Both the position numbers and the translations under genes were made by a program. The notes under the pieces are model-generated. The model was not told the origin of the DNA and did no database searches. It saw only the letters and a list, made by a program, of their open reading frames with translations. Below, in pieces: positions 15,937 through 22,974 of a stretch of 32,425 nt of DNA. How positions within the stretch are numbered: the first letter of the stretch is position 1; the number at the start of each line of letters is the position of its first letter. Origin of the DNA: an uncultured Thermomicrobiales bacterium (GTDB taxonomy: Bacteria > Chloroflexota > Chloroflexia > Thermomicrobiales > UBA6265); the NCBI GenBank assembly GCA_902806325.1, contig CADCWE010000089.1, positions 1 to 32,425 of the forward strand, written 5' to 3'.

Positions 15937-16297
15937 GTCCGTACGAGGAACGACGCGCGGCCGTCCGCTAAGGACCAGGCGGACGTGAGGGGGCGGATGG
16001 CTCGAGCCGCTCGTCCCGCGGCATCCGCGTCCGCCCTCGGTTTCTCCCCTTCTTCCGGCCGCGTCGTCCCGTCCCCGTGCAGGACCCGCGACCCCGCCGT
16101 TCGCCCCGCTCCCGCGTCCGGATCGCCCCACGATTCCGGAACCCCGGGCGGCGCCCCCCGCGCGCCGCCCGGCCCCGCATCCCGCGCCCGCCGGTGCCAT
16201 ACCCCGCGTTCCTTTGGGCGTCCTCCGAGGACCCGTCCGGGTGGACGATCGGTCGCCGTTGCGCGTCAACCGTCGAACGAGGAGAGGAGAGGCCGCG
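15937..16297 (+). other. Long untranslated leader of the VOC gene
   Basis: This 361-nt stretch lies between a strong promoter and the VOC start. No ORF in it reads like a protein: frames crossing it give Arg/Pro/Ala-rich shadow sequence. Small GC-rich inverted repeats occur (for example GTCCGC/GCGGAC at 15964-15985), but I recognise no riboswitch class. It may hold an unrecognised leader RNA, or the first transcript may end early. Confidence 0.4.
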
Positions 16298-16738
16298 ATG
16301 AAGCATTGCCAGCCCCAACTGTTGGTGACCGATCTGGATGCCACCCTGGCGTTCTACCAGCGGGTGCTCGGCTTCGAGACCGTCTTCGCGCTGCCCGGAG
16401 AGGACGGCGCGATCTTCTTCGCCGGTCTCCAGCGCGGCGATGTCCACATCATGGTCGGGATCGATCCCGAGAAGTCGAACCAAACCCCCTCCAGCACCCT
16501 AGGCTACGGCGTTCGCTTCTACTTCAGCGTCGGCGCCGACGAAGACATCGACGCCCTCTTCGCCGTCGCGGTCGAGCACGGCGCGACGGTGCTCCACCGG
16601 CCCACCGACCAGTTTTGGGGCGACCGCGACTGGGGCATCACCGACCCCGACGGCTACGAACTCGTCGTCGGTAAGCAGGTTCGAGAGGTCGACCTGTCGC
16701 GGCTGACCGTGGCCGACATGGTCGGCGCGCCGGCCTGA
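16298..16738 (+). CDS. VOC-superfamily (glyoxalase/bleomycin resistance-like) protein
   Basis: 146-aa protein with the two beta-alpha-beta-beta-beta modules of the vicinal oxygen chelate fold. The first module has PQLLVTDLDATLAFYQRVLGFETVF and the second has GVRFYFSV to WGITDPDGYELVVG. Candidate metal ligands are His3, His50 and Glu121. The NQTPSST loop separates the modules. Substrate is undetermined: members include lactoylglutathione lyases, dioxygenases and antibiotic-binding proteins. ATG 16298 has an exceptionally strong GAGGAGAGGAGAGG tract just upstream; the longer in-frame start at 16214 lacks one. Monocistronic, with its own promoter and terminator. Confidence 0.88.
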   Translation: MKHCQPQLLVTDLDATLAFYQRVLGFETVFALPGEDGAIFFAGLQRGDVHIMVGIDPEKSNQTPSSTLGYGVRFYFSVGADEDIDALFAVAVEHGATVLHRPTDQFWGDRDWGITDPDGYELVVGKQVREVDLSRLTVADMVGAPA

Positions 16739-16757
16739 TCGTCCCGCGATTCACCAC

Positions 16758-16810
16758 AAAGGCCGCGGTTTCGCCGAACCACTCGGGTGTCGGCGGGGCC
16801 GCGGCCTTTT
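16758..16810 (+). terminator. Intrinsic terminator after the VOC gene
   Basis: Arms AAAGGCCGCGG (16758-16768) and CCGCGGCCTTTT (16799-16810) with an inner CGCCGA/TCGGCG stem. The run of T ends the 3' arm. The A-run on the other side would also allow use on the minus strand. Confidence 0.85.
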
Positions 16811-16865
16811 GCTGGTCCGGTGCCCGAGGGGCGGTACGGACCGTGCTCCCGTCAGATTCCTACTG

Positions 16866-16894
16866 TTGCGGAGGACCGCACCCCACCGTAGGAT
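16866..16894 (+). promoter_or_regulatory. Putative promoter for the lipoprotein gene
   Basis: TTGCGG (16866-16871), 17-nt spacer, TAGGAT (16889-16894), placed just after the VOC terminator and 97 nt before the ATG. Moderate matches to consensus with ideal spacing. Confidence 0.5.
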
Positions 16895-16991
16895 AGCGCG
16901 GCCGGAACGACCGCCCGGGCGCGGACGCGCTCGCCTCCCGGCGCACGCCGGTCGTCCCGCCAGCGCGCGGCACGAGCACAAGGGGGACGGG

Positions 16992-18038
16992 ATGCGATCA
17001 GGGTGGCATGGGAGGACCCGCGGACGGGTCGCGGTGCTGGGAACAATCCTGGCGTTTGGCCTCGCCGCCTGCGGCAATAGCGAAGAGGACCTGACGCCGA
17101 CCAGCGGCGCGGTCACCGCGCCGACCAGCAGCGCCCCGCCGACCGCCATCCCGGCCCCGGCGATCGAGCCGACCGCGTCGGCGACGCCCGCCCAGGTTCC
17201 GACGGTGATGCCGACCGGCACCAGCCCCGGCGAGGAGGCACCAACCGCGACCGAGGCGGCTGGTCCCGTCGCCCCTCCGCCGACCACCGCGCCGCTGGTC
17301 CCGCCGGTCCCGCCGACGGCGGTGACCACGGCCGCGCCGCCAACCGCCGCGGTCCCGGCATTGTCGCCAACGCCGACCGCGCCTCCTCCATCGGTCGCCC
17401 CAACCTCCGCCGCGCTCCTGGTTCAGCCGGTGGTCGCCGCCACCGCGACCGCCGTCCCGACCGCCACGCCGGAACCGACGGAAACGCCGGCCGCGACCGC
17501 GACCGCGACCGCATCCAGCACGCCGACCGCATCCCCGACCGCGTCGCCTTCCCCAACCGCGTCGCCGACCGCTTCGCCAACACGGACACCGACCGCGACC
17601 GCGACGAGCACGTCAACCCCTCTTCCCACCGCGACTCCATTTCCCACCGCGACGCCCATTCCGAGTCCCACGGCGACGCCGAGCCCCACGGCGACGCCGA
17701 CCGCGACCGCTTCGGCAACGCCGTCGCCGCCCGCCACGCCGTCGCCCTCGGCGACCGCGACGGCGTCCCCGACCGCCACCGTGCCGACCCAAACCCCGAC
17801 CCGTTTGGCCACCGTCGTCCCGATCGTCGCCGCCGCCCCGACCAACGCCCCGCTCTTGCCGTTCCTGCCGCCCTGCACGCCGACCCCAGGCGCCCCCGAG
17901 ACCGCCTCCCCGTCCCCCAGCGCCACGGTCCGCGCAACCGCTACCCCGTCCGGAACCGCAACGCTGGCACCGGCCGCGCCCGGAACGCCGACGCTTACCC
18001 CGACCGCGACGGCTCCCAGCAATTGCGTGATCCGGTAG
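16992..18038 (+). CDS. Thr/Pro/Ala-rich low-complexity lipoprotein
   Basis: 348-aa predicted lipoprotein. Signal peptide residues 1-26 (basic start, hydrophobic core GTILAFGLA) end in a LAAC lipobox with acylated Cys27. The entire mature part is low complexity: units such as TATATPTPTATPSPTA, with Thr, Pro, Ala and Ser making up nearly everything. There is no globular domain. A short tail contains two cysteines (PPCTPTPG and the final NCVIR) that could form a disulfide or attachment point. Such segments behave as extended, often O-glycosylated stalks on the cell surface (family-level knowledge); what it carries is unknown. ATG 16992 follows AGGGGGACGGG. The DNA is a degenerate tandem repeat of GCGACC-like units, so length may vary between strains. 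Confidence 0.82.
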   Translation: MRSGWHGRTRGRVAVLGTILAFGLAACGNSEEDLTPTSGAVTAPTSSAPPTAIPAPAIEPTASATPAQVPTVMPTGTSPGEEAPTATEAAGPVAPPPTTAPLVPPVPPTAVTTAAPPTAAVPALSPTPTAPPPSVAPTSAALLVQPVVAATATAVPTATPEPTETPAATATATASSTPTASPTASPSPTASPTASPTRTPTATATSTSTPLPTATPFPTATPIPSPTATPSPTATPTATASATPSPPATPSPSATATASPTATVPTQTPTRLATVVPIVAAAPTNAPLLPFLPPCTPTPGAPETASPSPSATVRATATPSGTATLAPAAPGTPTLTPTATAPSNCVIR

Positions 18039-18106
18039 CCCGGCCGGTTGGTCAATCGACCCGCGGACGTCCCGCCGGTCGCCAAACGGAAAGGCAGGGA
18101 CGGCCC

Positions 18107-19006
18107 CTGGACGACCGCTTCACCCCGATCCAACCCAACACCGACGTCACCGTGGTCGAGGTGGGTCCTCGGGACGGGCTGCAGAACGAGCCGGTGACCG
18201 TCCCGACCTCGGCCAAGGTCGCCTTCGTCGAGGCGCTCGCGGCATCCGGTCTCCAAGTGGTGGAAACGACGAGCTTCGTTCATCCCGCCGCGGTGCCGCA
18301 ACTCGCCGACGGGGCGGAGGTGCTGACCGCGATCACGCGGCGGCCGGGCGTTCGCTACCCCGTCTTGGTTCCCAACACGCGCGGACTCGACCGCGCCATG
18401 GACGCCGGGGCCGACGCCATCGCGTTGTTCGCCGCCGCAACCGACGCCTTTTCCCAGGCGAACGTGCGCGCCTCGATCGGGGAGACGTTCGCGCGGTTCG
18501 CGCCGATCGCCCTGCGTGCCCAATCCGCCGATCTTTGGCTGCGCGGCTACGTGTCGGTCGCGTTCGCTTGCCCGTTCGCCGGGCCGGTCGCCCCCGCGGC
18601 GGCGGTGGCGGTCGCCCGCCGCCTGTTCGACCTGGGGTGCGCCGAGGTGGCGATCGCGGACACCGTCGGCAGCGCCGCACCGGACGATGTCGCGCGGTTT
18701 CTCGACGCTCTCCCGCCCGATGTTCCGCTGGACCGCCTGGCGATGCACTTCCACGACACCGGCGGCGCGGCGCTCGCCAACGTCGCGGTGGCGCTGGACG
18801 GCGGCGTGCGGACCTTCGACGCCGCCGCCGGAGGTCTGGGCGGCTGCCCGTTCGCCCCCGGCGCGCCGGGAAACCTGGCCACGGAATCGTTGCTCGCCTT
18901 TCTCGACGCGCGCGGGCTGGAGACCGGCGTCGAACGGGCGGCGGTCACCGCCGCCGTGGACGCGCTCCAGCCGTGGGTCGGCCGGACTCGGGGGCGAGCA
19001 GCGTGA
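18107..19006 (+). CDS. Hydroxymethylglutaryl-CoA lyase-like enzyme
   Basis: 299-aa DRE-TIM metallolyase that should cleave HMG-CoA to acetoacetate and acetyl-CoA (leucine or ketone body pathway) or a related 3-hydroxyacyl-CoA. Motifs relative to a start at 18107: EVGPRDGLQNE (18-28, catalytic Arg/Asp), ETTSFVHPAAVPQLAD, YVSVAFACPFAG, IADTVGSA, MHFHDTGGAALANV (metal histidines), and the catalytic Cys loop GGLGGCPFAPGAPGN. Start is uncertain: CTG 18107 has AAAGGCAGGGA upstream and gives family length. Alternatives are TTG 18023 (inside the lipoprotein gene) and GTG 18152, which begins right at the catalytic strand. No other leucine-degradation genes are nearby. Its stop overlaps the SGNH-like gene (GTGA). 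Confidence 0.9.
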   Translation: MDDRFTPIQPNTDVTVVEVGPRDGLQNEPVTVPTSAKVAFVEALAASGLQVVETTSFVHPAAVPQLADGAEVLTAITRRPGVRYPVLVPNTRGLDRAMDAGADAIALFAAATDAFSQANVRASIGETFARFAPIALRAQSADLWLRGYVSVAFACPFAGPVAPAAAVAVARRLFDLGCAEVAIADTVGSAAPDDVARFLDALPPDVPLDRLAMHFHDTGGAALANVAVALDGGVRTFDAAAGGLGGCPFAPGAPGNLATESLLAFLDARGLETGVERAAVTAAVDALQPWVGRTRGRAA

Positions 19007-19875
19007 TCGGCTACTGGTTGGTGATGGGCATTCTCGCCTGCGCCCTCGTCGCCGTGGCCGTTGCCGTCGCCGCGTCCCGCGGCGCGCCGCACCACAGCCT
19101 GCTCGTCGCGCCCGATCCGCCCGGTCCGCCGGTCGCGCCGGATCGGGCGGCGCCCGGCGGCGTGGCAGGGTCGCAATCCTCCGACCCACCGATCGGCGAC
19201 GCGCGGATCTGGGTCGCCCTCGGCGCGACGGTGCCCGCGTCCGGCTCCGGCGACGGTGACGACCCGAGCTGGGTCGCCATCGTCGCCGCGTCGCTCCCTG
19301 CGCCAACGATCGTCCATGACCTGAGCGTTCCCGGCAGCACCCTCGTCGAAGCCCGTCGCGATCAGCTCCCGACCGCCCTCGCGCTCGCGCCGGATCTGAT
19401 CACCGTCTGGTTCGCGGCGTCCGATCTCCTCCAGGAGATCCGCCTCGGCTCCCACGAGCGCGATCTCGACGCTCTCCTCGCCGCGTGCGCCGCGCCCGGC
19501 CGTGAGGTCGTGGTGGCCAACGTGCCGGAGCTGCCCGGCACGACCGTTCCCGTTGACGGTGACGATGATGACCCATCGGCGGTCGTTTCCCGGTGGAATG
19601 CCGCCGTCGCCCGCACGGCCGCCGCCCACGGCGCCACCCTGGCCGATCTCCATGGCGGAAATCTGGTCCTCTCCCCTTCAGACGTCGCAATCGGCGAGAT
19701 CCGGTTGTCTCGCCGCGGGCAGCGGGCGTTGGCCGACTGCGTTCGCCCAGCAGTGGTGGCGGCGCTTGCCCGCCTCGGGCCGGTCGCGGAGCGACGCGCG
19801 ACGCCGGCCAACGAATCCACCACCCACGCATCGCGTCGGGAGGATCCGTCCATCTCGAGGAGCCCGTCGCCTTAA
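19003..19875 (+). CDS. Membrane-anchored SGNH/GDSL-like protein lacking catalytic residues
   Basis: 290-aa protein: N-terminal membrane helix (about residues 4-24), a Pro-rich linker to about 65, then an SGNH-hydrolase-like domain. Block order is recognisable: WVALGATVPASGSGD (normally ALGDSxxxGxG), the VHDLSVPGSTLVEA strand, the QLPTALALAPDLITVWFAASDL segment (normally VTVWxGxND), and a C-terminal RLSRRGQRALADC (normally DxxHPxxxGH). The nucleophile Ser is Thr, the adjoining Asp is Ala, the GxND Asn is Ser, and the DxxH dyad is absent. An esterase activity is therefore unlikely; a binding or structural role is possible. GTG 19003 overlaps the HMG-CoA lyase stop by 4 bp. A Ser-rich tail ends the protein. 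SGNH relation is from block pattern, not a search. Confidence 0.8.
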   Translation: MIGYWLVMGILACALVAVAVAVAASRGAPHHSLLVAPDPPGPPVAPDRAAPGGVAGSQSSDPPIGDARIWVALGATVPASGSGDGDDPSWVAIVAASLPAPTIVHDLSVPGSTLVEARRDQLPTALALAPDLITVWFAASDLLQEIRLGSHERDLDALLAACAAPGREVVVANVPELPGTTVPVDGDDDDPSAVVSRWNAAVARTAAAHGATLADLHGGNLVLSPSDVAIGEIRLSRRGQRALADCVRPAVVAALARLGPVAERRATPANESTTHASRREDPSISRSPSP

Positions 19876-19883
19876 CCGCGCGC

Positions 19884-19921
19884 TATAGTCCCTGATTGGC
19901 GCGGCGCAGCGGCGCCGCGCC
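19884..19921 (+). promoter_or_regulatory. Possible -10 element and leader hairpin of the M42 peptidase gene
   Basis: TATAGT at 19884-19889 with no good -35. It is followed by a GC-rich hairpin with perfect 10-bp arms (19898-19907 and 19912-19921), 4-nt loop. The hairpin could end the upstream transcript or lie in the leader of the M42 gene. Confidence 0.4.
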
Positions 19922-19957
19922 GCTGTTGCCGTTCGCTCCGGGAAAGGACCGCTCCCC

Positions 19958-21016
19958 GTGGATCAACGCGCCACCGATTTCCTGCGTCGCCTGCTGGACG
20001 CGCCCGGGCCGTCCGGCCACGAGCGCGCCCCGGCCCGGGTCTGGCGCCAGGAGGCCGAGACGTTCGCCGACGAGGTCTACGGCGACGTCGTCGGCAACGC
20101 CTTCGCCCGCCTGGCCAACGACGGCGCGCCGAAGGTGGTGATCGAGGGCCACATCGACGAGATCGGAGTGATGGTCACCCACATCGACCAGGAGGGGTTT
20201 CTCTGGTTCGAACCGATCGGCGGCTGGGACGACCAGGTGCTGATCGGCCAGCGCCTGCGCATCGCCGGCCGGAACGGCGACGTGATCGGCGTGATCGGCA
20301 AGAAGGCCGCCCACCTCCTACGGCCAGAGGACCGCGAGAAGCCAACGCCGATCCGCGAGATGTGGGTCGACATCGGCGCCGCCAACCGGGCCGACGCCAA
20401 AACCCGCGTCGCGGTCGGCGACGCCGCGGTGATCGACGCCGGGTTCGTCCAGCTCACCGACGACCTCTGCGTCTCCCGCTCGATGGACAACCGGGTCGGC
20501 GCCTTCGTCGCCCTGGAAGCGGTGCGCCTGCTCGCCGCGGATCGCCCCGCCCTCGACATCTACGCGCTCGCCACGGTCCAAGAGGAGATCTCCTTCGCCG
20601 GCGCCTACACCGCCACATTCCAACTCGCGCCAACCGTCGCGATCGCGCTCGACGTCACCCACGCGACCGATTACCCGGGCGCGAACAAGAAAACCGACGG
20701 CGAGGTCTCCCTCGGCGGCGGTCCCGTCCTCACCCGCGGCGCGTCGGTCAACCCGATCGTGTTCGAGGGGTTGCGCGCCGCCGGCGAACGCCTCGGCCTC
20801 GACTGCCCCGTCCAAGGTGCCCCGAAAACCAGCGGCACCGACGCCGACGCGATGATTCGCACCGGCCCCGGCACCGCCACCGGTCTCGTCTCCATCCCCA
20901 ACCGCTACATGCACTCCCCGAACGAAACCGTCAGCCTCCGCGACCTCGACTACGCCGCCAAGCTGATCGCCGACTTCGTCCGCACCATCACCCCAGAGTC
21001 GGATTTTCGGCCGTAG
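19958..21016 (+). CDS. M42-family metallo-aminopeptidase
   Basis: 352-aa cytoplasmic zinc/cobalt aminopeptidase of the M42 (glutamyl aminopeptidase/deblocking, 'endoglucanase M'-like) family; these assemble into large tetrahedral complexes and trim peptides. Metal ligands and catalytic residues fit: His65 and Asp67 (EGHIDEIG), bridging Asp177 (RSMDNRVG), catalytic Glu209 and ligand Glu210 (VQEEISFAGA), Asp232 (ALDVTHATD), and His319 (YMHSPNE). Length matches the family. The GTG at 19958 follows GGGAAAGGA. The 3' end overlaps the mutM 3' end by 29 bp in convergent orientation. It could process peptides brought in by a peptide importer, but no physical link is visible. Confidence 0.94.
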   Translation: MDQRATDFLRRLLDAPGPSGHERAPARVWRQEAETFADEVYGDVVGNAFARLANDGAPKVVIEGHIDEIGVMVTHIDQEGFLWFEPIGGWDDQVLIGQRLRIAGRNGDVIGVIGKKAAHLLRPEDREKPTPIREMWVDIGAANRADAKTRVAVGDAAVIDAGFVQLTDDLCVSRSMDNRVGAFVALEAVRLLAADRPALDIYALATVQEEISFAGAYTATFQLAPTVAIALDVTHATDYPGANKKTDGEVSLGGGPVLTRGASVNPIVFEGLRAAGERLGLDCPVQGAPKTSGTDADAMIRTGPGTATGLVSIPNRYMHSPNETVSLRDLDYAAKLIADFVRTITPESDFRP

Positions 21017-21878
21017 GGACGGAGTCGGGCTGGCAGACCGGGCACCAATACGTGCCACGGGCGCCGACGCGGGTTTTGACGATCGCGGTCGCGCAGGTCG
21101 GGCACGGTTCGCCGAGGCGGGCGTGGACCTGGGGAAACCCATCGCGCGGATACGCCTTGTTGTGGACGATGGTGGCGCCGCCTTGGGCGATGCCCCGCTC
21201 CAGCGACCACCCGATGGCGACGTGCAGGGCCACGAGTTCGTCGGGGGTCAGCCCGTTGGCCGGGCGCGAGGGGTGAAGCCGTGCGGCGTGAAGCGCCTCG
21301 TCGACGTAGATGTTGCCCAACCCCGCCAGGACCCCTTGGTCCAGCAGGGCCGTCTTGATCGGGATCGTCCGCCGGGCGAGGCGCCGCGTCAGCTCTTCGA
21401 CGCCGATCCCGTCCGGCCCGACCGCCTCCGGACCGAATCGGAACCCCGCCAGGATCGCCTCCACCTCGGCGGACGGGACCAACCGCAACCAGCCGAACTG
21501 GCGCGCGTCGCTCCAGAACAGCGTCCGCGCGCCGGAGAACCGGACGATTAGGTGGGACGCCTTATGGGGGTACGGGCCGGCCGGGTTCGGCACCGGATGC
21601 CCGGCGGCGAACCGGGTTCCGTCGTCGTGGTGGACCGCGATCTGCCCGGCGAGTTTCAGGTGGGAGAGCAGCGTCAACCCGCCGTCAAACTCGAACGCCA
21701 GCACCTTCGCCCGCCGCCCCGCCCCGACCAGCGTCTTCCCCAGCAACGGGGCAAGGGTCGGCTCCGGGGAATCCCGCATCAGCTTCGGCAGACCGAGCGC
21801 GATCGCCTCGACCGCCCGCCCGACCAGCTCCCGCTCGACGATCCGCCGCGCCGTCTCGACCTCGGGCAGTTCCGGCAC
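20988..21878 (-). CDS. mutM: Formamidopyrimidine-DNA glycosylase (Fpg)
   Basis: 296-aa base-excision repair enzyme that removes 8-oxoguanine and formamidopyrimidines and nicks the strand. After the start, Pro2 (catalytic Schiff-base nucleophile) and Glu3 are in place (PELPEVET). Lys58 (GRRAKVL) is the helper lysine, followed by LSHLKLAGQ, GLGNIYVDEALHAARLHP, and the H2TH and C-terminal zinc finger CPTC-x18-CPVC. Start is the GTG at 21878, because the catalytic Pro must directly follow the initiator; the longer ATG at 21923 would bury it. The ribosome site GAGGTG precedes the GTG. The left inverted repeat begins 22 bp upstream of this start. Confidence 0.95.
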   Translation of the reverse strand: MPELPEVETARRIVERELVGRAVEAIALGLPKLMRDSPEPTLAPLLGKTLVGAGRRAKVLAFEFDGGLTLLSHLKLAGQIAVHHDDGTRFAAGHPVPNPAGPYPHKASHLIVRFSGARTLFWSDARQFGWLRLVPSAEVEAILAGFRFGPEAVGPDGIGVEELTRRLARRTIPIKTALLDQGVLAGLGNIYVDEALHAARLHPSRPANGLTPDELVALHVAIGWSLERGIAQGGATIVHNKAYPRDGFPQVHARLGEPCPTCATAIVKTRVGARGTYWCPVCQPDSVPTAENPTLG

Positions 21879-21899
21879 GTTACACCTCGAGTGGGCCAT

Positions 21900-21938
21900 G
21901 CCTCGCCACGACACGCTTGACACATGTTTGCACTCGAC
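21900..21938 (+). repeat. Left 39-bp inverted repeat
   Basis: Pairs with 22848-22886 in inverse orientation, 38 of 39 bases identical. It begins 22 bp upstream of the mutM GTG, so it lies in the mutM leader or promoter region. Confidence 0.92.
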
Positions 21939-21980
21939 AGCGGCAGAGCGTGGCGCGCCCGGCGCGCGCGCCGCACCGAT

Positions 21981-22639
21981 TCATGCGCGCAGAATCCGCT
22001 CGATCTCGGGAAAGGCCGCGGGGAGACTGCGCGGGCTGATGGACGGGTTCCGCGGGTTGCTGCAGGCGTGCAACCGGTCGTAGGTGGCCAATCCCGGGAC
22101 CTGCGCGCACCATGCCTTCCGGGATCGCATCGTCACGATCAGCGCGCGGCGGTCGATCGCCTGCTCGACGAGGTGAAAGCCGTACCGTTGGGAGTCGAGG
22201 ATGTGGCCCATGTCACGGTACTCCCGGCTGGAGTACGGGAAGAGTTCGACGCAAAAGACGCGGTTCGCGACGACCTCGACCCCGACGAGGCGGATCAGCG
22301 CACCGAGGCGCGGAGTCCACCACTTCGCGCCTCCGAAGCCGGCGATCCGTGGGTCGAGGTGGTAGAAGGGGTACGCGGCGGGTGCGTGGCGAAGGTTGCC
22401 GAGTTGGAGCGCCCGGCCGCACGGGTCCGCGGTGAACAGGTGGTCGCTATCGTCGAACCCCCGTTGAGGTTGAGGAGGACGATCGGGGCGGTCGGGTCGC
22501 CGAGGTAGGGCTCGGGGAGCTTCTCCGTGTGGAGTATGTGGTTGTCTCGCGCCCTTCGATTGAACGACTCGACGGCGGTTGCGTCGGCCGGGAGCACGTA
22601 GGGAGCCTGCTCGGGCAGCTGCCCCCAGGGATTGTCCAT
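21981..22639 (-). pseudogene. Frameshifted hypothetical gene, possibly uracil-DNA glycosylase-superfamily-like
   Basis: Reading starts at ATG 22639 (ribosome site GGAGG 7 nt upstream), MDNPWGQLPEQAPYVL, and runs in one frame to PIVLLNLNGG. The protein then continues in another frame from GFDDSDHLFTADPCG through AYPFYHLDP, VFCVELFPYSS, IVTMRSRKAWCA and LHACSNPRNPSISP to the stop at 21981. The frames join at a run of five G (plus-strand C at 22458-22462); one extra base restores a continuous 219-aa protein. The LNLNPGF-like, ELFPYSS and SNPRNP elements resemble hypothetical proteins with a UDG-like fold, which is a tentative link. It is either a true pseudogene, a sequencing slip in a homopolymer, or a slippage-dependent gene. 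It lies alone inside the inverted-repeat cassette. Confidence 0.8.
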
Positions 22640-22847
22640 GCGCGATCCTCCGTGATTGCCTCAGCCACCCGCAAGACGTCGCCAAGAGCGGGGTCGGGAG
22701 CACCCGTGGCCGAGAGATGGATAGGCCGGAGACAGCGCGCCATCGGCTACCGATCTCTCTTTAGCAGCCGGCGGGACAGGCGTGAAGAGCCCGAAAGTCC
22801 CGATGCGGTGGTGGGGTGTGCCGTGGAGGAACGTGATGGTTGCCACG
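22640..22847 (-). other. Leader region of the frameshifted gene inside the cassette
   Basis: Between the right inverted repeat and ATG 22639. Short ORFs cross it in the minus frames but show no ribosome site or recognisable protein. No -10/-35 pair with good spacing was found, although TTGACA in the right repeat points toward the gene. Confidence 0.35.
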
Positions 22848-22886
22848 GTCGAGTGCAAACATGTGTCAAGCATGTCGTGGCGAGGC
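22848..22886 (-). repeat. Right 39-bp inverted repeat
   Basis: Inverse copy of 21900-21938 with one mismatch (C in the left copy, T in this copy read on the minus strand). It is separated by 5 bp from the next, unrelated repeat at 22892. Confidence 0.92.
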
Positions 22887-22891
22887 GTCCT

Positions 22892-22974
22892 AGTGGGCAG
22901 TGGGCAGTGGCGGAGTCCTCAGTCCTCAGTCCTCTCCCGTCGCTCTGCCCACTGTCCACTGCCCACTGCCCACT
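22892..22974. repeat. Long inverted repeat of 'cagtgggca' units with internal heptamer repeats
   Basis: Arms 22892-22910 (agtgggcagtgggcagtgg) and 22956-22974 are perfect 19-bp inverse copies. Each arm is itself a tandem of a GTGGGCA unit. The 45-nt loop contains three tandem copies of a CAGTCCT heptamer at about 22915-22933. Such GTGGGCAGTGGGCA palindromes look like dispersed genomic repeats. The right arm ends exactly at the stop codon of the next gene. Confidence 0.85.

Larger units (their letters stand above)
21900..22886. mobile_element. Putative inverted-repeat-bounded cassette without transposase
   Basis: A 987-bp segment whose ends (21900-21938 and 22848-22886) are 39-bp inverted repeats with a single mismatch. 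It contains one gene, itself frameshifted, and no transposase or integrase ORF. Both repeats carry TTGACACATGTTTGCACTCG pointing inward. No clean target duplication is visible next to the ends. The shape fits a non-autonomous (MITE-like) element carrying a passenger gene. A pair of divergent regulatory sites or an inversion substrate would also fit. Mobility is inferred only. Confidence 0.5.

Noticed and set aside
15925-16674. 249-codon plus ORF across the VOC leader
   Set aside because: Arg/Pro/Ala-rich shadow that overlaps the VOC gene in another frame, with no family resemblance.
17423-19306. Long minus-strand ORF opposite the lipoprotein and HMG-CoA lyase genes
   Set aside because: Val/Gly-rich antisense shadow of the low-complexity repeat and of a well-supported enzyme gene.
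21879-21923. Longer start for mutM at ATG 21923
   Set aside because: Fpg needs Pro directly after the initiator; only GTG 21878 satisfies this and it has a ribosome site.
22661-22873. 70-codon minus-strand ORF starting inside the right inverted repeat
   Set aside because: No ribosome site, no recognisable protein, and it ends before the passenger gene; likely chance in GC-rich DNA.
21890-22898. AGTGGGC at 21890-21896 and 22892-22898 as a target-site duplication of the cassette
   Set aside because: The copies lie at unequal distances (3 and 5 bp) from the inverted repeats, and the right copy belongs to the neighbouring GTGGGCA repeat.
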